Part shown: positions 47,388 to 56,414 of the stretch, one piece after another
Numbering within the stretch: position 1 is the first letter of the stretch
Layout: every line of letters starts with the position of its first letter
Origin: JAVBMU01 sp031552185
Lineage (GTDB): Bacteria; Actinomycetota; Actinomycetes; Actinomycetales; Cellulomonadaceae
Assembly (NCBI GenBank): GCA_031552185.1
Contig: JAVBMU010000100.1
Coordinates: 34,192-98,191, forward strand
Reading direction: 5' to 3'
Length of the DNA: 64,000 bases
Translations under genes and position numbers: made by a program
The notes under the pieces: model-generated
What the model was told of the DNA's origin: nothing
Seen by the model: the letters and a program-made list of their open reading frames with translations, nothing else
Database searches by the model: none

Positions 47388-48338
47388 ATGCCGAACCCGA
47401 GCGCCGTCGCTCTGGCCGGACTCGTCAAGCGGTACGCGGGCCGGACAGTCGTGGACGGCATCGACCTGACCGCGCCCCTGGGCGCGGTCACGGCCGTGCT
47501 CGGCCCCAACGGCGCGGGCAAGACCACCACGATCGAATGCTGCGAGGGTTTGCGCAGGCCGGACGGCGGAACCGTGCGGGTGCTCGGCCTCGACCCCGCC
47601 GGGGACGCTCGCACCCTACGCCCCCGGGTCGGCGTGATGCTGCAGGACGGGGGCCTGCCCAGCGGCGCCCGCGCCCTGGACGTGTTGCACCACGTCGCCG
47701 CCATGTACGCCGACCCGCTCCCGGTCGGTCCGCTGGCCGAACGGCTCGGGCTGCCGGCCTTCGCGCGGACCACCGTCCGGCGCCTGTCCGGCGGGCAGGC
47801 CCGCCGCCTCGCCCTGGCCACGGCCGTCGTCGGGCGGCCCGAGGTGCTCTTCCTGGACGAGCCGAGCGCAGGCATGGACCCGCAGAGCCGGCACGCCGTC
47901 TGGGCGCTGGTGCGGGAATTGCGGGCGGACGGCGTCGGCATCGTGTTGACCACCCACCTGATGGACGAGGCAGAGGACCTGGCCGACCAGGTCGTCGTCG
48001 TCGATCACGGACGGGTGATCGCGGCCGGGACCACCCACGGCTTGCTCACCGCGGGCGGCGCCGACGGCGCCCACCTGCTCACCCTGGAGGCGCGGGCGGG
48101 CCTGGACCAGCGGGCGATCGCCCGGGCCCTCGCCGGCCCGGCCGGCGACGCCGGCGCCTGGACCGTCAGCGAGCCCACCCCGGGGCGCTACTGCGCCACC
48201 GGGTCCGTCACCCCGGCGAGCGTCGCGGCGCTGACCCGATGGCTCGCCGAGCGCGAGGAACTAGCCGCCCGGATTACGGTCGGCAAGCGCACGCTCGAGG
48301 ACGTCTTCCTCGATCTGACGGGACGGAACCTGCGATGA
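47388..48338 (+). CDS. DrrA-type ABC transporter ATPase
   Basis: This 316-residue protein has Walker A GPNGAGKTTTIE (about residues 38-49), signature LSGGQARRLALATAV, Walker B VLFLDEPSAGMDP and H-loop TTHLMDE. A C-terminal extension (about 225-316, ending GKRTLEDVFLDLTGR) is typical of DrrA/CcmA-type exporters. It overlaps the permease gene (ATGA). The ABC pair followed by ctaA is the arrangement found next to suf genes in mycobacteria. A role in oxidase or heme-related export is possible but not shown. Confidence 0.9.
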   Translation: MPNPSAVALAGLVKRYAGRTVVDGIDLTAPLGAVTAVLGPNGAGKTTTIECCEGLRRPDGGTVRVLGLDPAGDARTLRPRVGVMLQDGGLPSGARALDVLHHVAAMYADPLPVGPLAERLGLPAFARTTVRRLSGGQARRLALATAVVGRPEVLFLDEPSAGMDPQSRHAVWALVRELRADGVGIVLTTHLMDEAEDLADQVVVVDHGRVIAAGTTHGLLTAGGADGAHLLTLEARAGLDQRAIARALAGPAGDAGAWTVSEPTPGRYCATGSVTPASVAALTRWLAEREELAARITVGKRTLEDVFLDLTGRNLR

Positions 48339-49222
48339 GCCGAACCGTGACCGACGCCGCCGGGCCGAGCCCGGCCGGGACCGAACCGGGTCCGGGCAGC
48401 GGGCGGCGCCCCGGGGACCGGGGGCAGCGTGCTGCCGCCGACGGCGGCAACGGCAGCCGAGGCACAGCCTCGGACCGGGTGCCGGCCGCTGCTCCCGCCT
48501 GGCGGCGGGTGCTCCGCCAGGGCGGGTTCGAGGCCGCGACGATCATGCGCAACGGCGAACAGATCCTGGTCACCATCCTGATGCCGGTCCTGCTTCTGAT
48601 CGGCCTCACGAAGGCGACGTTCGTGGCGATCGACACCACGGGTACCCGGATCGACGCGGTCACGCCCGGCGTCCTGGCCCTGGCCATTATGGCCGGCGCG
48701 TTCACGTCCCAGGCCATCGCGACGGGCTTCGACCGCCGCAACGGGGTGCTTCGACTGCTTGCCACGACGCCGCTCGGTCGATCGGGGCTCGTCCTGGGCA
48801 AGACGCTGGCGGTGTTGGCCATCGAGGCGGGCCAGGTGGTGGTGATCGGCGCCGTCGCGGTCGCGCTCGGCTGGCGACCGGCTGCGGCCGGCCTGCTGCC
48901 GGCGGCCGTGGTCGCGCTCCTCGGCGCGGCCGCGTTCACCGCCCTGGCGCTCGTCATCGCGGGCACGATGCGGGTGGAGGCGGTGCTGGCCGTCGCCAAT
49001 CTGCTGCTTATTCTCCTCGCGGCCGGCGGCGCGGTGGCGCCGGCCAACCAGCTACCGAGCCCGGCGGCCGAGATCGCGGCCTGGCTCCCCTCGGGCGCGC
49101 TGGGCGAGGGCCTGCGCGACGCTCTCATGGCCGGCACGCTCGACGCCCGGCCCCTCCTGGTGCTCGTGAGCTGGACGATTCTCCTGAGCTGGGGCGCGGT
49201 GCGGCTGTTCCGCTGGGAGTGA
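48335..49222 (+). CDS. ABC-2 type transporter permease
   Basis: This is a 295-residue permease with a low-complexity cytoplasmic start (residues 1-55) and six membrane helices. The family pattern between helices 2 and 3 is RRNGVLRLLATTPLGRSGLVLGK (shared with DrrB/NodJ-type exporters). It is the partner of the ATPase encoded just before, with a four-base overlap. The substrate is unknown. Confidence 0.88.
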   Translation: MSRTVTDAAGPSPAGTEPGPGSGRRPGDRGQRAAADGGNGSRGTASDRVPAAAPAWRRVLRQGGFEAATIMRNGEQILVTILMPVLLLIGLTKATFVAIDTTGTRIDAVTPGVLALAIMAGAFTSQAIATGFDRRNGVLRLLATTPLGRSGLVLGKTLAVLAIEAGQVVVIGAVAVALGWRPAAAGLLPAAVVALLGAAAFTALALVIAGTMRVEAVLAVANLLLILLAAGGAVAPANQLPSPAAEIAAWLPSGALGEGLRDALMAGTLDARPLLVLVSWTILLSWGAVRLFRWE

Positions 49223-49307
49223 CGGCCGCCCCGACCGGGCGCCGCCGGCCGGTGAGTGACGCCGCGTCAGATTACGACGTTCCAGAGCAGATCCGACGGA
49301 TGCCCGA

Positions 49308-49313
49308 TACGGT
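49308..49313 (+). promoter_or_regulatory. -10 element of ctaA (leaderless)
   Basis: TACGGT six bases before the GTG of ctaA, so ctaA can be transcribed apart from the ABC genes. Confidence 0.5.
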
Positions 49314-49319
49314 GTTCGG

Positions 49320-50327
49320 GTGAGCACCTTTGGCACCGACGGCGCCGCCGCATCGGCCATCGCGCCCGAACCCCCCACCTCCGTTCCGCCCGGTCCGATG
49401 GCCCGACGGCGCCCCGCCGCCGGGGCGGTCCTGGTCGCCAATCTCGTCGCCCAGGTCGTGATCGTGGTGACCGGCGGCGCGGTCCGGCTGACGGCGTCGG
49501 GGCTCGGCTGCGCCGCCTGGCCGCAGTGCCAGCCCGGTCACTTCACCCCCACCCGGCACGCCGAGTCGGCATTCCACCAGACGATCGAGTTCGGCAACCG
49601 GACGCTGACCGGCGTCCTGACGCTGATCGCGATCGCCGTCGTGCTGCTGGTGTGCACCGACCGGGCCCGGTCGCGCGGCTACCGCGCGCTCGGCGCAGTC
49701 CCGCTCGCCGGGGTTCTGCTGCAGGCGTTGGTGGGCGGTGTCGTGGTCCTCGCGGACCTGTCCCCCGGCTGGGTGGCGCTGCACTACCTGATCTCGGCGG
49801 CCCTGATCGCGGCCTCGACGGTGCTGCTCTACCGCTTCCGCGAGGGCGACGGCCCGCCGGAACCCACCGTGGACCGGCCGACCGTGCTTGTGGCCCGCGC
49901 CCTGGCGACGGTGCTGCCCGTGGTGTTGATCCTCGGCACCGTCGCCACGGGTTCCGGCCCGCACGGCGGCGATGAGGACGTGGCATACCGGTTCGCCGTC
50001 GACCCGGTGGCGGTCTCCCGGCTGCACTCGGTCTGCGTCTGGGTCTTCGCCGCGCTGTTGACCGTCCTGGCGTACCGGATCCTGCGGCGCCCGGCGGCCC
50101 CGCCCGGGCCGGCAGTCCCAGCCGGCCCGGCCGGGCCGGGCGCCCGCCGCGCAGTTCTCACGCTCGCCGCGGTAACCCTGGTCCAGGGCGCGATCGGCTA
50201 CGCGCAGTACGCCACGGGCCTCCCGATCGGCCTGGTCGGGCTCCACATGCTCGGCTCCGCGCTGCTCATCGTCGCCACCACGTGGACATTGCTCACCCTT
50301 CGGGTTCGCCGGGCGCCGGCGGGCTGA
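49320..50327 (+). CDS. ctaA: Heme A synthase
   Basis: This 335-residue eight-helix membrane protein oxidises heme o to heme a for cytochrome oxidase. Marks are VVTGGAVRLTASGLGCAAWPQC (about residues 49-70, given here only in part as ASGLGCAAWPQC), the heme His in FHQTIEFGNR (about 85), VALHYLISA, RLHSVCVWV and VGLHMLGSA with the remaining His ligands. The cysteine pair LGCAAWPQC in loop 1 is usual for Gram-positive CtaA. It works with the SURF1 protein encoded at 16.6 kb. Confidence 0.93.
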   Translation: MSTFGTDGAAASAIAPEPPTSVPPGPMARRRPAAGAVLVANLVAQVVIVVTGGAVRLTASGLGCAAWPQCQPGHFTPTRHAESAFHQTIEFGNRTLTGVLTLIAIAVVLLVCTDRARSRGYRALGAVPLAGVLLQALVGGVVVLADLSPGWVALHYLISAALIAASTVLLYRFREGDGPPEPTVDRPTVLVARALATVLPVVLILGTVATGSGPHGGDEDVAYRFAVDPVAVSRLHSVCVWVFAALLTVLAYRILRRPAAPPGPAVPAGPAGPGARRAVLTLAAVTLVQGAIGYAQYATGLPIGLVGLHMLGSALLIVATTWTLLTLRVRRAPAG

Positions 50328-50335
50328 CCGCCGGC
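50315..50335. terminator. Short hairpin between convergent ctaA and NUDIX genes
   Basis: GCCGGCGG-GCTGA-CCGCCGGC is a perfect eight-base stem overlapping the ctaA stop codon, between two converging genes. It may serve both. Confidence 0.45.
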
Positions 50336-50341
50336 CCTACC

Positions 50342-50980
50342 TCAGCGCGCCGGGTTCCGTTCCGGCCACGGCGCGTCGGCCGGCCGCAGCGAGGTCCAGC
50401 CGCCCGCCCGCGCCGCGTGCGCGGCCAGAATCCCCACCACCGCGGACGGGTTGTGCACGTCGCCCCGCAGGACCGCGGCCACGGCGTCGTCCAGCGGCAC
50501 CCAGCGCAACTCCATGTCGAGTTCCTCCGCCTCGCGCGCGTAGCGCGCGTGGTCGGGCACGGGGGCCAAGTCCCGGGCCAGGAACAGCCGCAGGGCCTCG
50601 GTGGACCCGCCCGGCGTCGTGAAGTAGTCGACCAGAACGTCCCACCGGGCGGCGGTCAGGTCCGCCTCCTCGGCGAGCTCGCGCTCGGCCGCGGCCCGCG
50701 CGTCCTCGCCGGCGACGTCGAGTAGGCCCGCCGGGATCTCCCACAGTTCGCGCCCCACCGGGTGCCGGTACTGGAGCAGCAGCAGCACGCGCTCGGCCCG
50801 GTCGAGCGCGACGATGCCCACCGCCCCCGGATGGTCGACGTACTCCCTGGTCACCACCCCGCCCGCGCCCAGGTCGACGACGTCGGACCGCATCCCGAAG
50901 ACCCGCCCCCGCCAGGCCTGCTCGGACGAGACGACGGGCCGCGGCGCCGCGATGTCCGCGAGCCCGGCCTCCCCGCCCAC
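50342..50980 (-). CDS. NUDIX hydrolase (ADP-ribose pyrophosphatase type)
   Basis: This is a 212-residue hydrolase with a complete NUDIX box in GLLDVAGEDARAAAERELAEEADL (G-x5-E-x7-REL-x-EE-x-x-L). It starts just after LWEIPA, which is usual for ADP-ribose or ADP-sugar pyrophosphatases. The N-terminal strand VVDLGAGGVVTREYVDHPGA supports this group. The GTG is one base after the pyrG stop, as in the M. tuberculosis pyrG-Rv1700 pair. It likely cleans up ADP-ribose. Confidence 0.92.
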   Translation of the reverse strand: MGGEAGLADIAAPRPVVSSEQAWRGRVFGMRSDVVDLGAGGVVTREYVDHPGAVGIVALDRAERVLLLLQYRHPVGRELWEIPAGLLDVAGEDARAAAERELAEEADLTAARWDVLVDYFTTPGGSTEALRLFLARDLAPVPDHARYAREAEELDMELRWVPLDDAVAAVLRGDVHNPSAVVGILAAHAARAGGWTSLRPADAPWPERNPAR

Positions 50981-50981
50981 C

Positions 50982-52661
50982 TCAGCCCGCCCGGTGGGCG
51001 AGCGCGGCCCCGACCAAGCCCGCGAACAGCGGGTGGGAGCGGGTGGGCCGGGACTTGAACTCGGGGTGACCTTGGGTGCTGATGTAGTAGGGGTGCACGT
51101 CCGGGGGCAGTTCCACGAACTCGACGAGCGTCTTGTCCGGGGACGTCCCGCTGATCATCAGGCCGGCCTCCTCCAGCCGGTCCCGGTAGGCGTTGTTCAC
51201 CTCGTAGCGGTGCCGGTGGCGCTCGGAGACCCGCTCCCGGCCGTACGTCTTGGCCGCGAGCGAACCGGGCGTCAGCACGGCGTCGTAGGCCCCCAGGCGC
51301 ATGGTCCCGCCGAGGTCGCCGGCGCCACCGACGATCGCCCGCTGCTCCGCCATGGTCGCGATGACCGGGTTCGAAGTCTCCGGCTGGAATTCGGTCGACG
51401 ACGCGTCCTCGATGCCAAGCACGTTGCGGGCGTACTCGATCACCATCGATTGCAGGCCGAGGCAGATGCCGAGGGTGGGCACCAGGTTCTCGCGCGCCCA
51501 GCGCAGCGCGCCGAGTTTGCCCTCGATCCCCCGGACGCCGAAGCCACCGGGCACCAGGACGCCGTCGACGCCGGACAGGGCGGCGGCCGCAGCGGGCGGG
51601 GTCGAGCAGTCGTCGGAGGGCACCCAGCGGATCTGCACCCTGGCGTCGTGGGCGAAACTGCCGGCGCGCAGCGCCTCGGTGACGGACAGGTACGCGTCCG
51701 GCAGGTCGATGTACTTGCCGACGAGCGCGATCTCGACCTCGTTGACCGGCTGGTGGACACGGCGCAGCAGCCGGTTCCAGGACTCCCAGTCGACATCGTG
51801 GAACGGCAGCCCGAGCCGGCGCACGACGTAGGCGTCGAGGCCCTCGGAGTGCAGCACCCGCGGGATGTCGTAGATGCTCGGCGCGTCGACGGCGTTCACC
51901 ACGGCCTCGTTGTCGACGTCGCACATCAGCGCGATCTTGCGCTTGACCGGCTCGGGGACCTCGCGGTCGGACCGGACGACGATGGCGTCCGGCTGGATGC
52001 CGATGCTGCGCAGGGCCGCGACGGAGTGCTGAGTGGGCTTGGTCTTCAACTCACCCGAGGGCTTGATGTACGGCACCAGCGAGACGTGCAGGAAGAAGAC
52101 GTCCTCCCGGCCGAGTTCGTGCCGGACCTGCCGGGCCGCCTCCAGGAAGGGCAGCGATTCGATGTCGCCCACCGTCCCGCCGATCTCGGTGATGATCACG
52201 TCGACCTCGGCGCCGGCCTGGGCCCGCATCCGCGACTTGATCTCGTCCGTGATGTGCGGGATCACCTGGACCGTGTCGCCGAGGTAGCCACCGCGGCGCT
52301 CGCGGGCGATGACGTCCGAGTAGACCTGACCCGTGGTGACGTTCGCGGACGCGGTCAGCGGCGCGTCCAGGAAGCGCTCGTAGTGACCGATGTCCAGATC
52401 CGTCTCGGCGCCGTCCTCGGTGACGAAGACTTCCCCGTGTTGGAACGGGTTCATGGTGCCCGGGTCGACGTTGAGGTAGGGGTCGAGCTTCTGCATCGCG
52501 ACCCGCAGACCGCGGGAGCGCAACAGACGCCCCAAACTGGATGCCGTCAAGCCTTTCCCCAGGGAAGAGGCGACGCCGCCAGTGACGAAGATGTGCGCGG
52601 TTCGATGGTCGGAGCGAACTCCCGACATGCGCGCGGAGGGCCGGATCAGGTGGTCTGCCAC
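50982..52661 (-). CDS. pyrG: CTP synthase
   Basis: This 559-residue enzyme makes CTP from UTP, ATP and glutamine. The synthetase domain has the P-loop VTGGVASSLGKGLTAS (about residues 26-41), QKLDPYLNVDPGTMNPFQHG and GDIESLPFLEA. The glutaminase domain has the nucleophile Cys in GICLGLQSM (about 391) and His/Glu in GHPEFKSRP (about 527). A GTG at 52661 is chosen; GGAG lies before it, and a TAGCAT eight bases upstream could be a promoter. An ATG at 52628 is a possible shorter start. An open frame continues far upstream but is only the shadow of murJ. Confidence 0.96.
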   Translation of the reverse strand: MADHLIRPSARMSGVRSDHRTAHIFVTGGVASSLGKGLTASSLGRLLRSRGLRVAMQKLDPYLNVDPGTMNPFQHGEVFVTEDGAETDLDIGHYERFLDAPLTASANVTTGQVYSDVIARERRGGYLGDTVQVIPHITDEIKSRMRAQAGAEVDVIITEIGGTVGDIESLPFLEAARQVRHELGREDVFFLHVSLVPYIKPSGELKTKPTQHSVAALRSIGIQPDAIVVRSDREVPEPVKRKIALMCDVDNEAVVNAVDAPSIYDIPRVLHSEGLDAYVVRRLGLPFHDVDWESWNRLLRRVHQPVNEVEIALVGKYIDLPDAYLSVTEALRAGSFAHDARVQIRWVPSDDCSTPPAAAAALSGVDGVLVPGGFGVRGIEGKLGALRWARENLVPTLGICLGLQSMVIEYARNVLGIEDASSTEFQPETSNPVIATMAEQRAIVGGAGDLGGTMRLGAYDAVLTPGSLAAKTYGRERVSERHRHRYEVNNAYRDRLEEAGLMISGTSPDKTLVEFVELPPDVHPYYISTQGHPEFKSRPTRSHPLFAGLVGAALAHRAG

Positions 52662-52675
52662 GGGACTCCATGCTA

Positions 52676-54346
52676 TCAGCGACCGGTGCTCGGGCTCCCC
52701 TCGGGGAGCGGCGCCCCGCCGCGCCGCAGCAGGCCGGTCAGGGCTGTCCGGTCCGCCAGCCACGATCCGGCGAGCGTGATCGCACCCGCGATCAGGCCGG
52801 CCGCCAGGGCCGCGCCGATCGCCGCCGCCGCGGAGGCGTCGGCCGGCAACAGGGCGCGCCCGACCAGGGCGCCCAGCGGCGCCCCGACGCCGGCGCTCAC
52901 CCCGGCGACGACGAGCGTGCGCGGGACGCCGCGCAGCGCGGCGGTCCCGGCGTGCCGGCGCACCGCCAGCAGCAGTCCGGCCCCGGCCACCGTCATCCCG
53001 ATCGTCGTCGCGAGCCCGAGCAGCAGCAGCACCGCGGGCTGGGACCGTGCGCCGAACGCGGCCGGCAGGGCGAAGCAGGCAGCCGCGACGGTGAGCCAAC
53101 CGATCGACGCCGAGGCGACCGCCGCGCGCTGCCGGTCGATCGTGTACAGCGCCCGGGACAGGTGCAGGATCAGCGCGTACCCGACGATGCCCGGCGCCAT
53201 CGCCGCCACCGCCGGCCCCAGGCCGCGCACCGATCCGCGCGCGACCTCGGCGAACAACGCCTCGGCCGGACCGGACGCGGCGATCAGCGCGGCCACCCCC
53301 ACGGTGGCGACCACCAGCAGCGCCCGCGTCGTCGTCGCCAGCAGCGAGCGGAACGCGTCCGGCCGCTCCCGGGCGACGTGCTCGGCCAGCCGCGGGAACG
53401 CGCTCGTCGCGAGCGGGAACGCCAACACCGCGTAAGGCAGCAGGTAGAGCTGTTGCGCCGAGAAGTACGTGGGGAAGGTCTGCTCGGGCCCGAACAGGTA
53501 GGCGGCACCCATCGCGGCCAAGACGGACAGTTGCTGCCCGATCAGCACCCCGATCCCGGCGAAGGCGAGGTTGCGCGCGCGCGTTCCCTCCCCGCCCGGG
53601 AACCGCAGCGTCGGGCGCAGCCGCGTGCCCGTGCGCCGCACCGGCACCACGAGCGGCAGCGCAAGCATCGCGACGCCGGCCGTGGTCCCCCAGGCGAGCC
53701 ACTGCACCGAGCCGGGCGCCAGCAAGCCGACGTCGGCCTGGTTGCCCTCGGCCAGGTGAGCGAACGCGATATAGACGCCGATCAGGGTGAGGCTCGACAG
53801 CAGGGGCGCGAACGCCTGCCAGAAGAACCGCTTGTGCGCCTGCAGGATGCCGCCGAACACCACCGCGACGCCGTACAGCGGCACCTGGACGGCGAAGATC
53901 CGCAAGAACGTTGTCATCGTCGGGGCGAGGTCCGGGTGCCGGGCCATGATGACGCTCGCGATCGGCGGCGCCGCGACGACCAGCAGCGCCGCCAGCGGCA
54001 CGAGCGCGGCGAGGGTCCAGCCCAGCATCGCCGAGGCGATGCCGGAGATCTCGGCTCGGGCCCGCCGGGCGATCGGCGCGGCCAGCAGCGGCACCACGGA
54101 CCCCGCGAGCGCTCCCCCGGCCGCGACCTCGAAGAGAATATTCGGCAGCACATTCGCCGACGTGTAGGCGGAGCCGACCCCCGCGGTGCCGACCGCGCCG
54201 AGTTGCACCAGCGAACGCCCGAATCCGACCAGCCGGCTGGCGATCGTGACGAGCGTGATCATGATGGCGGCGCCCGCGAGCGTGCTCGTGGCCGCGCGCA
54301 GCCGGCTCATCCCGGCGCCGGCGGCCGGGGCCCGCCCCTCGCTCAA
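52676..54346 (-). CDS. murJ: MurJ/MviN-family lipid II flippase-like protein
   Basis: This 556-residue protein has about 14 hydrophobic helices with the MurJ N-terminal pattern ASRLVGFGRSLV (residues 36-47), ANVLPNILFEVAAGGALAG (about 64-82) and QVPLYGVAVVFGGILQAHKRF. It should flip lipid-linked cell-wall precursors. Unlike mycobacterial MurJ it has no pseudokinase domain; actinobacteria often have several MviN paralogues, so this may not be the essential one. The TTG start overlaps the stop of the upstream transferase gene (TTGA); an ATG at 54310 is an alternative. Confidence 0.85.
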   Translation of the reverse strand: MSEGRAPAAGAGMSRLRAATSTLAGAAIMITLVTIASRLVGFGRSLVQLGAVGTAGVGSAYTSANVLPNILFEVAAGGALAGSVVPLLAAPIARRARAEISGIASAMLGWTLAALVPLAALLVVAAPPIASVIMARHPDLAPTMTTFLRIFAVQVPLYGVAVVFGGILQAHKRFFWQAFAPLLSSLTLIGVYIAFAHLAEGNQADVGLLAPGSVQWLAWGTTAGVAMLALPLVVPVRRTGTRLRPTLRFPGGEGTRARNLAFAGIGVLIGQQLSVLAAMGAAYLFGPEQTFPTYFSAQQLYLLPYAVLAFPLATSAFPRLAEHVARERPDAFRSLLATTTRALLVVATVGVAALIAASGPAEALFAEVARGSVRGLGPAVAAMAPGIVGYALILHLSRALYTIDRQRAAVASASIGWLTVAAACFALPAAFGARSQPAVLLLLGLATTIGMTVAGAGLLLAVRRHAGTAALRGVPRTLVVAGVSAGVGAPLGALVGRALLPADASAAAAIGAALAAGLIAGAITLAGSWLADRTALTGLLRRGGAPLPEGSPSTGR

Positions 54347-55278
54347 CCGGTCGCCCCCACGGCGCCGCCGCTCTCCACGCCGCCGCCGCTCTCCACGGCG
54401 CCGCCGCTCTCCACGGCGCCACTACCCACGGCGGGCCGCCGGCCCCAACCGTCGATCCGGTGCAGCACCGGATTCGCGTCGATGACCTTCGAGAAGCTCA
54501 CCTTCTCGCTGGCCAGCGTCAAAGCCACCACCGCGGCCAGCGCCCCGACCCGGACGGGCCGCGGCGCGCCGAACGCCAGCTGGGCGCCCACGATCGCCCC
54601 GAGCGCGTTCGCGCCGCAATCGCCGAGCATGTCCCGCTCGCCGAGGTCCGCGGGCCCGCAGGCCGCCGCAGCGCCGAGCACGACGCCGGTCAGCGGCGCC
54701 GTCGTCGACGCGGTGCTCGCCGCGCTCAAGAGCGCGGCGGCCTTGAGCGCCCGGCCCGGCCGCAGGTCCAGCAGGTTGAGCAGATTCGCGGAGCCGGCGA
54801 TCAGCGCCGTATCGATGGCGACGTCGGCCCACCGGCCGGCGCGGATCGTTGCCCGGGTCCCGATCACCGCCGCGACCAGCGCCGATGCGCCGATCCCGAC
54901 GATCTTGAGCCCGCCGGTCGTCACGGTGCCGGCGGCCAGCGCCCCGAGGTGGCCCCGCAACCCCTTGGTCCGGGTGGCGGTGTCCTCCGCCAAGTCGTCG
55001 ACCAGGCCGAATGCCCCCGCCCCGGCCGCGGCGATCGCGGCCGCCAGGCCCGCCGTACCACCGGTCGCCAGCGCGCCGGCCGCGAGTCCCGCGGTCGCCG
55101 CGGGACCCTCCATCAGGCTGATCGGCTCGCCCCGGTGGTTCGTTCGCACCCAGCGCCGCTCCCCGCCGATGGGTCGCGCCCCGAGACCCGCCCGGACCGC
55201 CGCGCTCACGCCGGCGGCCGCGGCCGCGCCCACGCCCGCGCCGGCAGCGCCGAGCCGCGCCAACCGCCCTGCTCGCAT
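54343..55278 (-). CDS. MraY/WecA-like glycosyl-1-phosphate transferase family membrane protein
   Basis: This 311-residue multi-pass protein has the three acidic signatures of polyprenyl-phosphate glycosyl-1-phosphate transferases: FGLVDDLAEDTATRTKG (residues about 88-104), NLLNLLDLRPGRALK (about 166-180) and GDCGANALGAIVG (about 216-228). It is shorter than MraY and the cytoplasmic loops differ, so the substrate is uncertain. Between murJ and steB, a role in making a cell-wall lipid intermediate is likely. The C-terminal 25 residues are a repeat of ESGG units. Confidence 0.8.
   Translation of the reverse strand: MRAGRLARLGAAGAGVGAAAAAGVSAAVRAGLGARPIGGERRWVRTNHRGEPISLMEGPAATAGLAAGALATGGTAGLAAAIAAAGAGAFGLVDDLAEDTATRTKGLRGHLGALAAGTVTTGGLKIVGIGASALVAAVIGTRATIRAGRWADVAIDTALIAGSANLLNLLDLRPGRALKAAALLSAASTASTTAPLTGVVLGAAAACGPADLGERDMLGDCGANALGAIVGAQLAFGAPRPVRVGALAAVVALTLASEKVSFSKVIDANPVLHRIDGWGRRPAVGSGAVESGGAVESGGGVESGGAVGATG
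54357..54425 (-). repeat. Tandem repeat at the 3' end of the MraY-like gene
   Basis: Units of about 18 bases, like GCCGCCGCTCTCCACGGC, occur about three times and encode a repeated AVESGG tail. The reading frame is kept in all copies. Confidence 0.6.
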
Positions 55279-55282
55279 CGTG

Positions 55283-56335
55283 TCAGCCCTTTCCCGCCTC
55301 GCGCGCCACCGTCGTCGCGGCGCCGGTCGGTGTCTTCTTGGTCTTGGCGGTCGGCGTCGCGCCCTCGGTCGAGGACCGGGCGGGTGCCGGCGGCAGCACA
55401 TCCGTCGCGCTGCTCTCGAAGCCGTATTGCCCCACCACCGCCCCGAGGCGGGCGGCGAGGGCCAACGGCACCGAGATCCGGCCGGCCTCGGCCTCGATCC
55501 CGCTCACGGTCGAAATGGTGTCCGCCGCGTTGCGATTGCGGATCGTCGAGATGAGATCGCCGGAGCGCGCCGTCGGCCCGATCACCAGGGCCGCCTTGGC
55601 GACCGCCTGGGCAGCCACCGCCAGCTCCACTTCGGCGTCGATCGCGCTGTCCGCGGGCTTCGTCGCGCTGGGCGAGGCCGCCGGTTCGGCCGCCTTCGCC
55701 GCGGAACCGGAGACGAGCACGATCGCCTCCGCGGGCTGCGCCTGCGCGGCCCGGACGGAGATGAGTTCGAACCGGACGAGTTGGCCCTCCAGGTCGACGG
55801 CCTGGCTCGACCGCGCCGCCGGATTCTCCGGTTGCGCCCCGGTCAGGGCGATCGCCAAGGTCTGCCCGAGCCGCCGCTCGACGGAGGCGTCCGCGGCGAG
55901 GTCGGGCTGGTTCTCCGCCAGCCCGTCGGCGACCGTCTTGCGGACGCTCGCGTCGCTCTCGTCCGTCCAGGAGGACGTCAGCCGCACGCGGGCGACGACC
56001 GCCGCCCCCGCGGCTTCGAACTGCGCGGCCAACTGCTTGTCCCGAGCGGCGTCGGTGCCGTCGACATCGACCAGCGCGACCCGCCGCCCGGCGAGGGAAT
56101 CGGCCACGAGCTGCGGCCCCGCCGCCTCGATCATTCGGGCGTCGTCGGCGGCCTTGGCGTCCGCGGTGGCCAACTGCTCGCGCAGGTCGTTGCGCTCCGT
56201 GCGCAACGCCGCCACCTGGTCGGTGAGCTGGTCCCCGATCGCGTTCTGCAGCGGTCCGGCGCCGAGGATGATGCCGACCGCGAGCGCGAGAAAGACGGAG
56301 ATCAGGGAAACGATGTGGTACCGGAAGTCGATCAC
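55283..56335 (-). CDS. steB: SteB/MctB-family envelope protein
   Basis: This is a 350-residue protein with one N-terminal membrane helix (about residues 7-28, IVSLISVFLALAVGIILGAG) and a coiled coil (about 33-60, DQVAALRTERNDLREQL). A large outside domain ends in a Thr/Ala/Lys-rich tail. VIDFRYHIVSLISVFLALAV at the start is the family hallmark. M. tuberculosis Rv1698 (MctB) and C. glutamicum SteB belong here; SteB works with SteA in cell separation. The GTG at 56335 is fixed by this N-terminus. Confidence 0.9.
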   Translation of the reverse strand: MIDFRYHIVSLISVFLALAVGIILGAGPLQNAIGDQLTDQVAALRTERNDLREQLATADAKAADDARMIEAAGPQLVADSLAGRRVALVDVDGTDAARDKQLAAQFEAAGAAVVARVRLTSSWTDESDASVRKTVADGLAENQPDLAADASVERRLGQTLAIALTGAQPENPAARSSQAVDLEGQLVRFELISVRAAQAQPAEAIVLVSGSAAKAAEPAASPSATKPADSAIDAEVELAVAAQAVAKAALVIGPTARSGDLISTIRNRNAADTISTVSGIEAEAGRISVPLALAARLGAVVGQYGFESSATDVLPPAPARSSTEGATPTAKTKKTPTGAATTVAREAGKG

Positions 56336-56414
56336 GATCGAGCGCAGTCCTTCGGGGTGTCGTGCGGGGTCGGGGCCGTCCGGCGCGTGGCCGGCCGGCG
56401 TCGGTCGCCGGCGG

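Noticed and set aside
50814..53435. 873-codon plus-strand open frame opposite pyrG and murJ
   Set aside because: It is antisense to two well-recognised genes; Gly/Asp/Arg-rich with no motif.
52662..54422. N-terminal extension of pyrG by nearly 590 residues
   Set aside because: The open frame continues upstream through murJ in a different frame, but the residues are Arg/Gly/Ala-rich noise. The normal CTP synthase N-terminus starts at the GTG at 52661.
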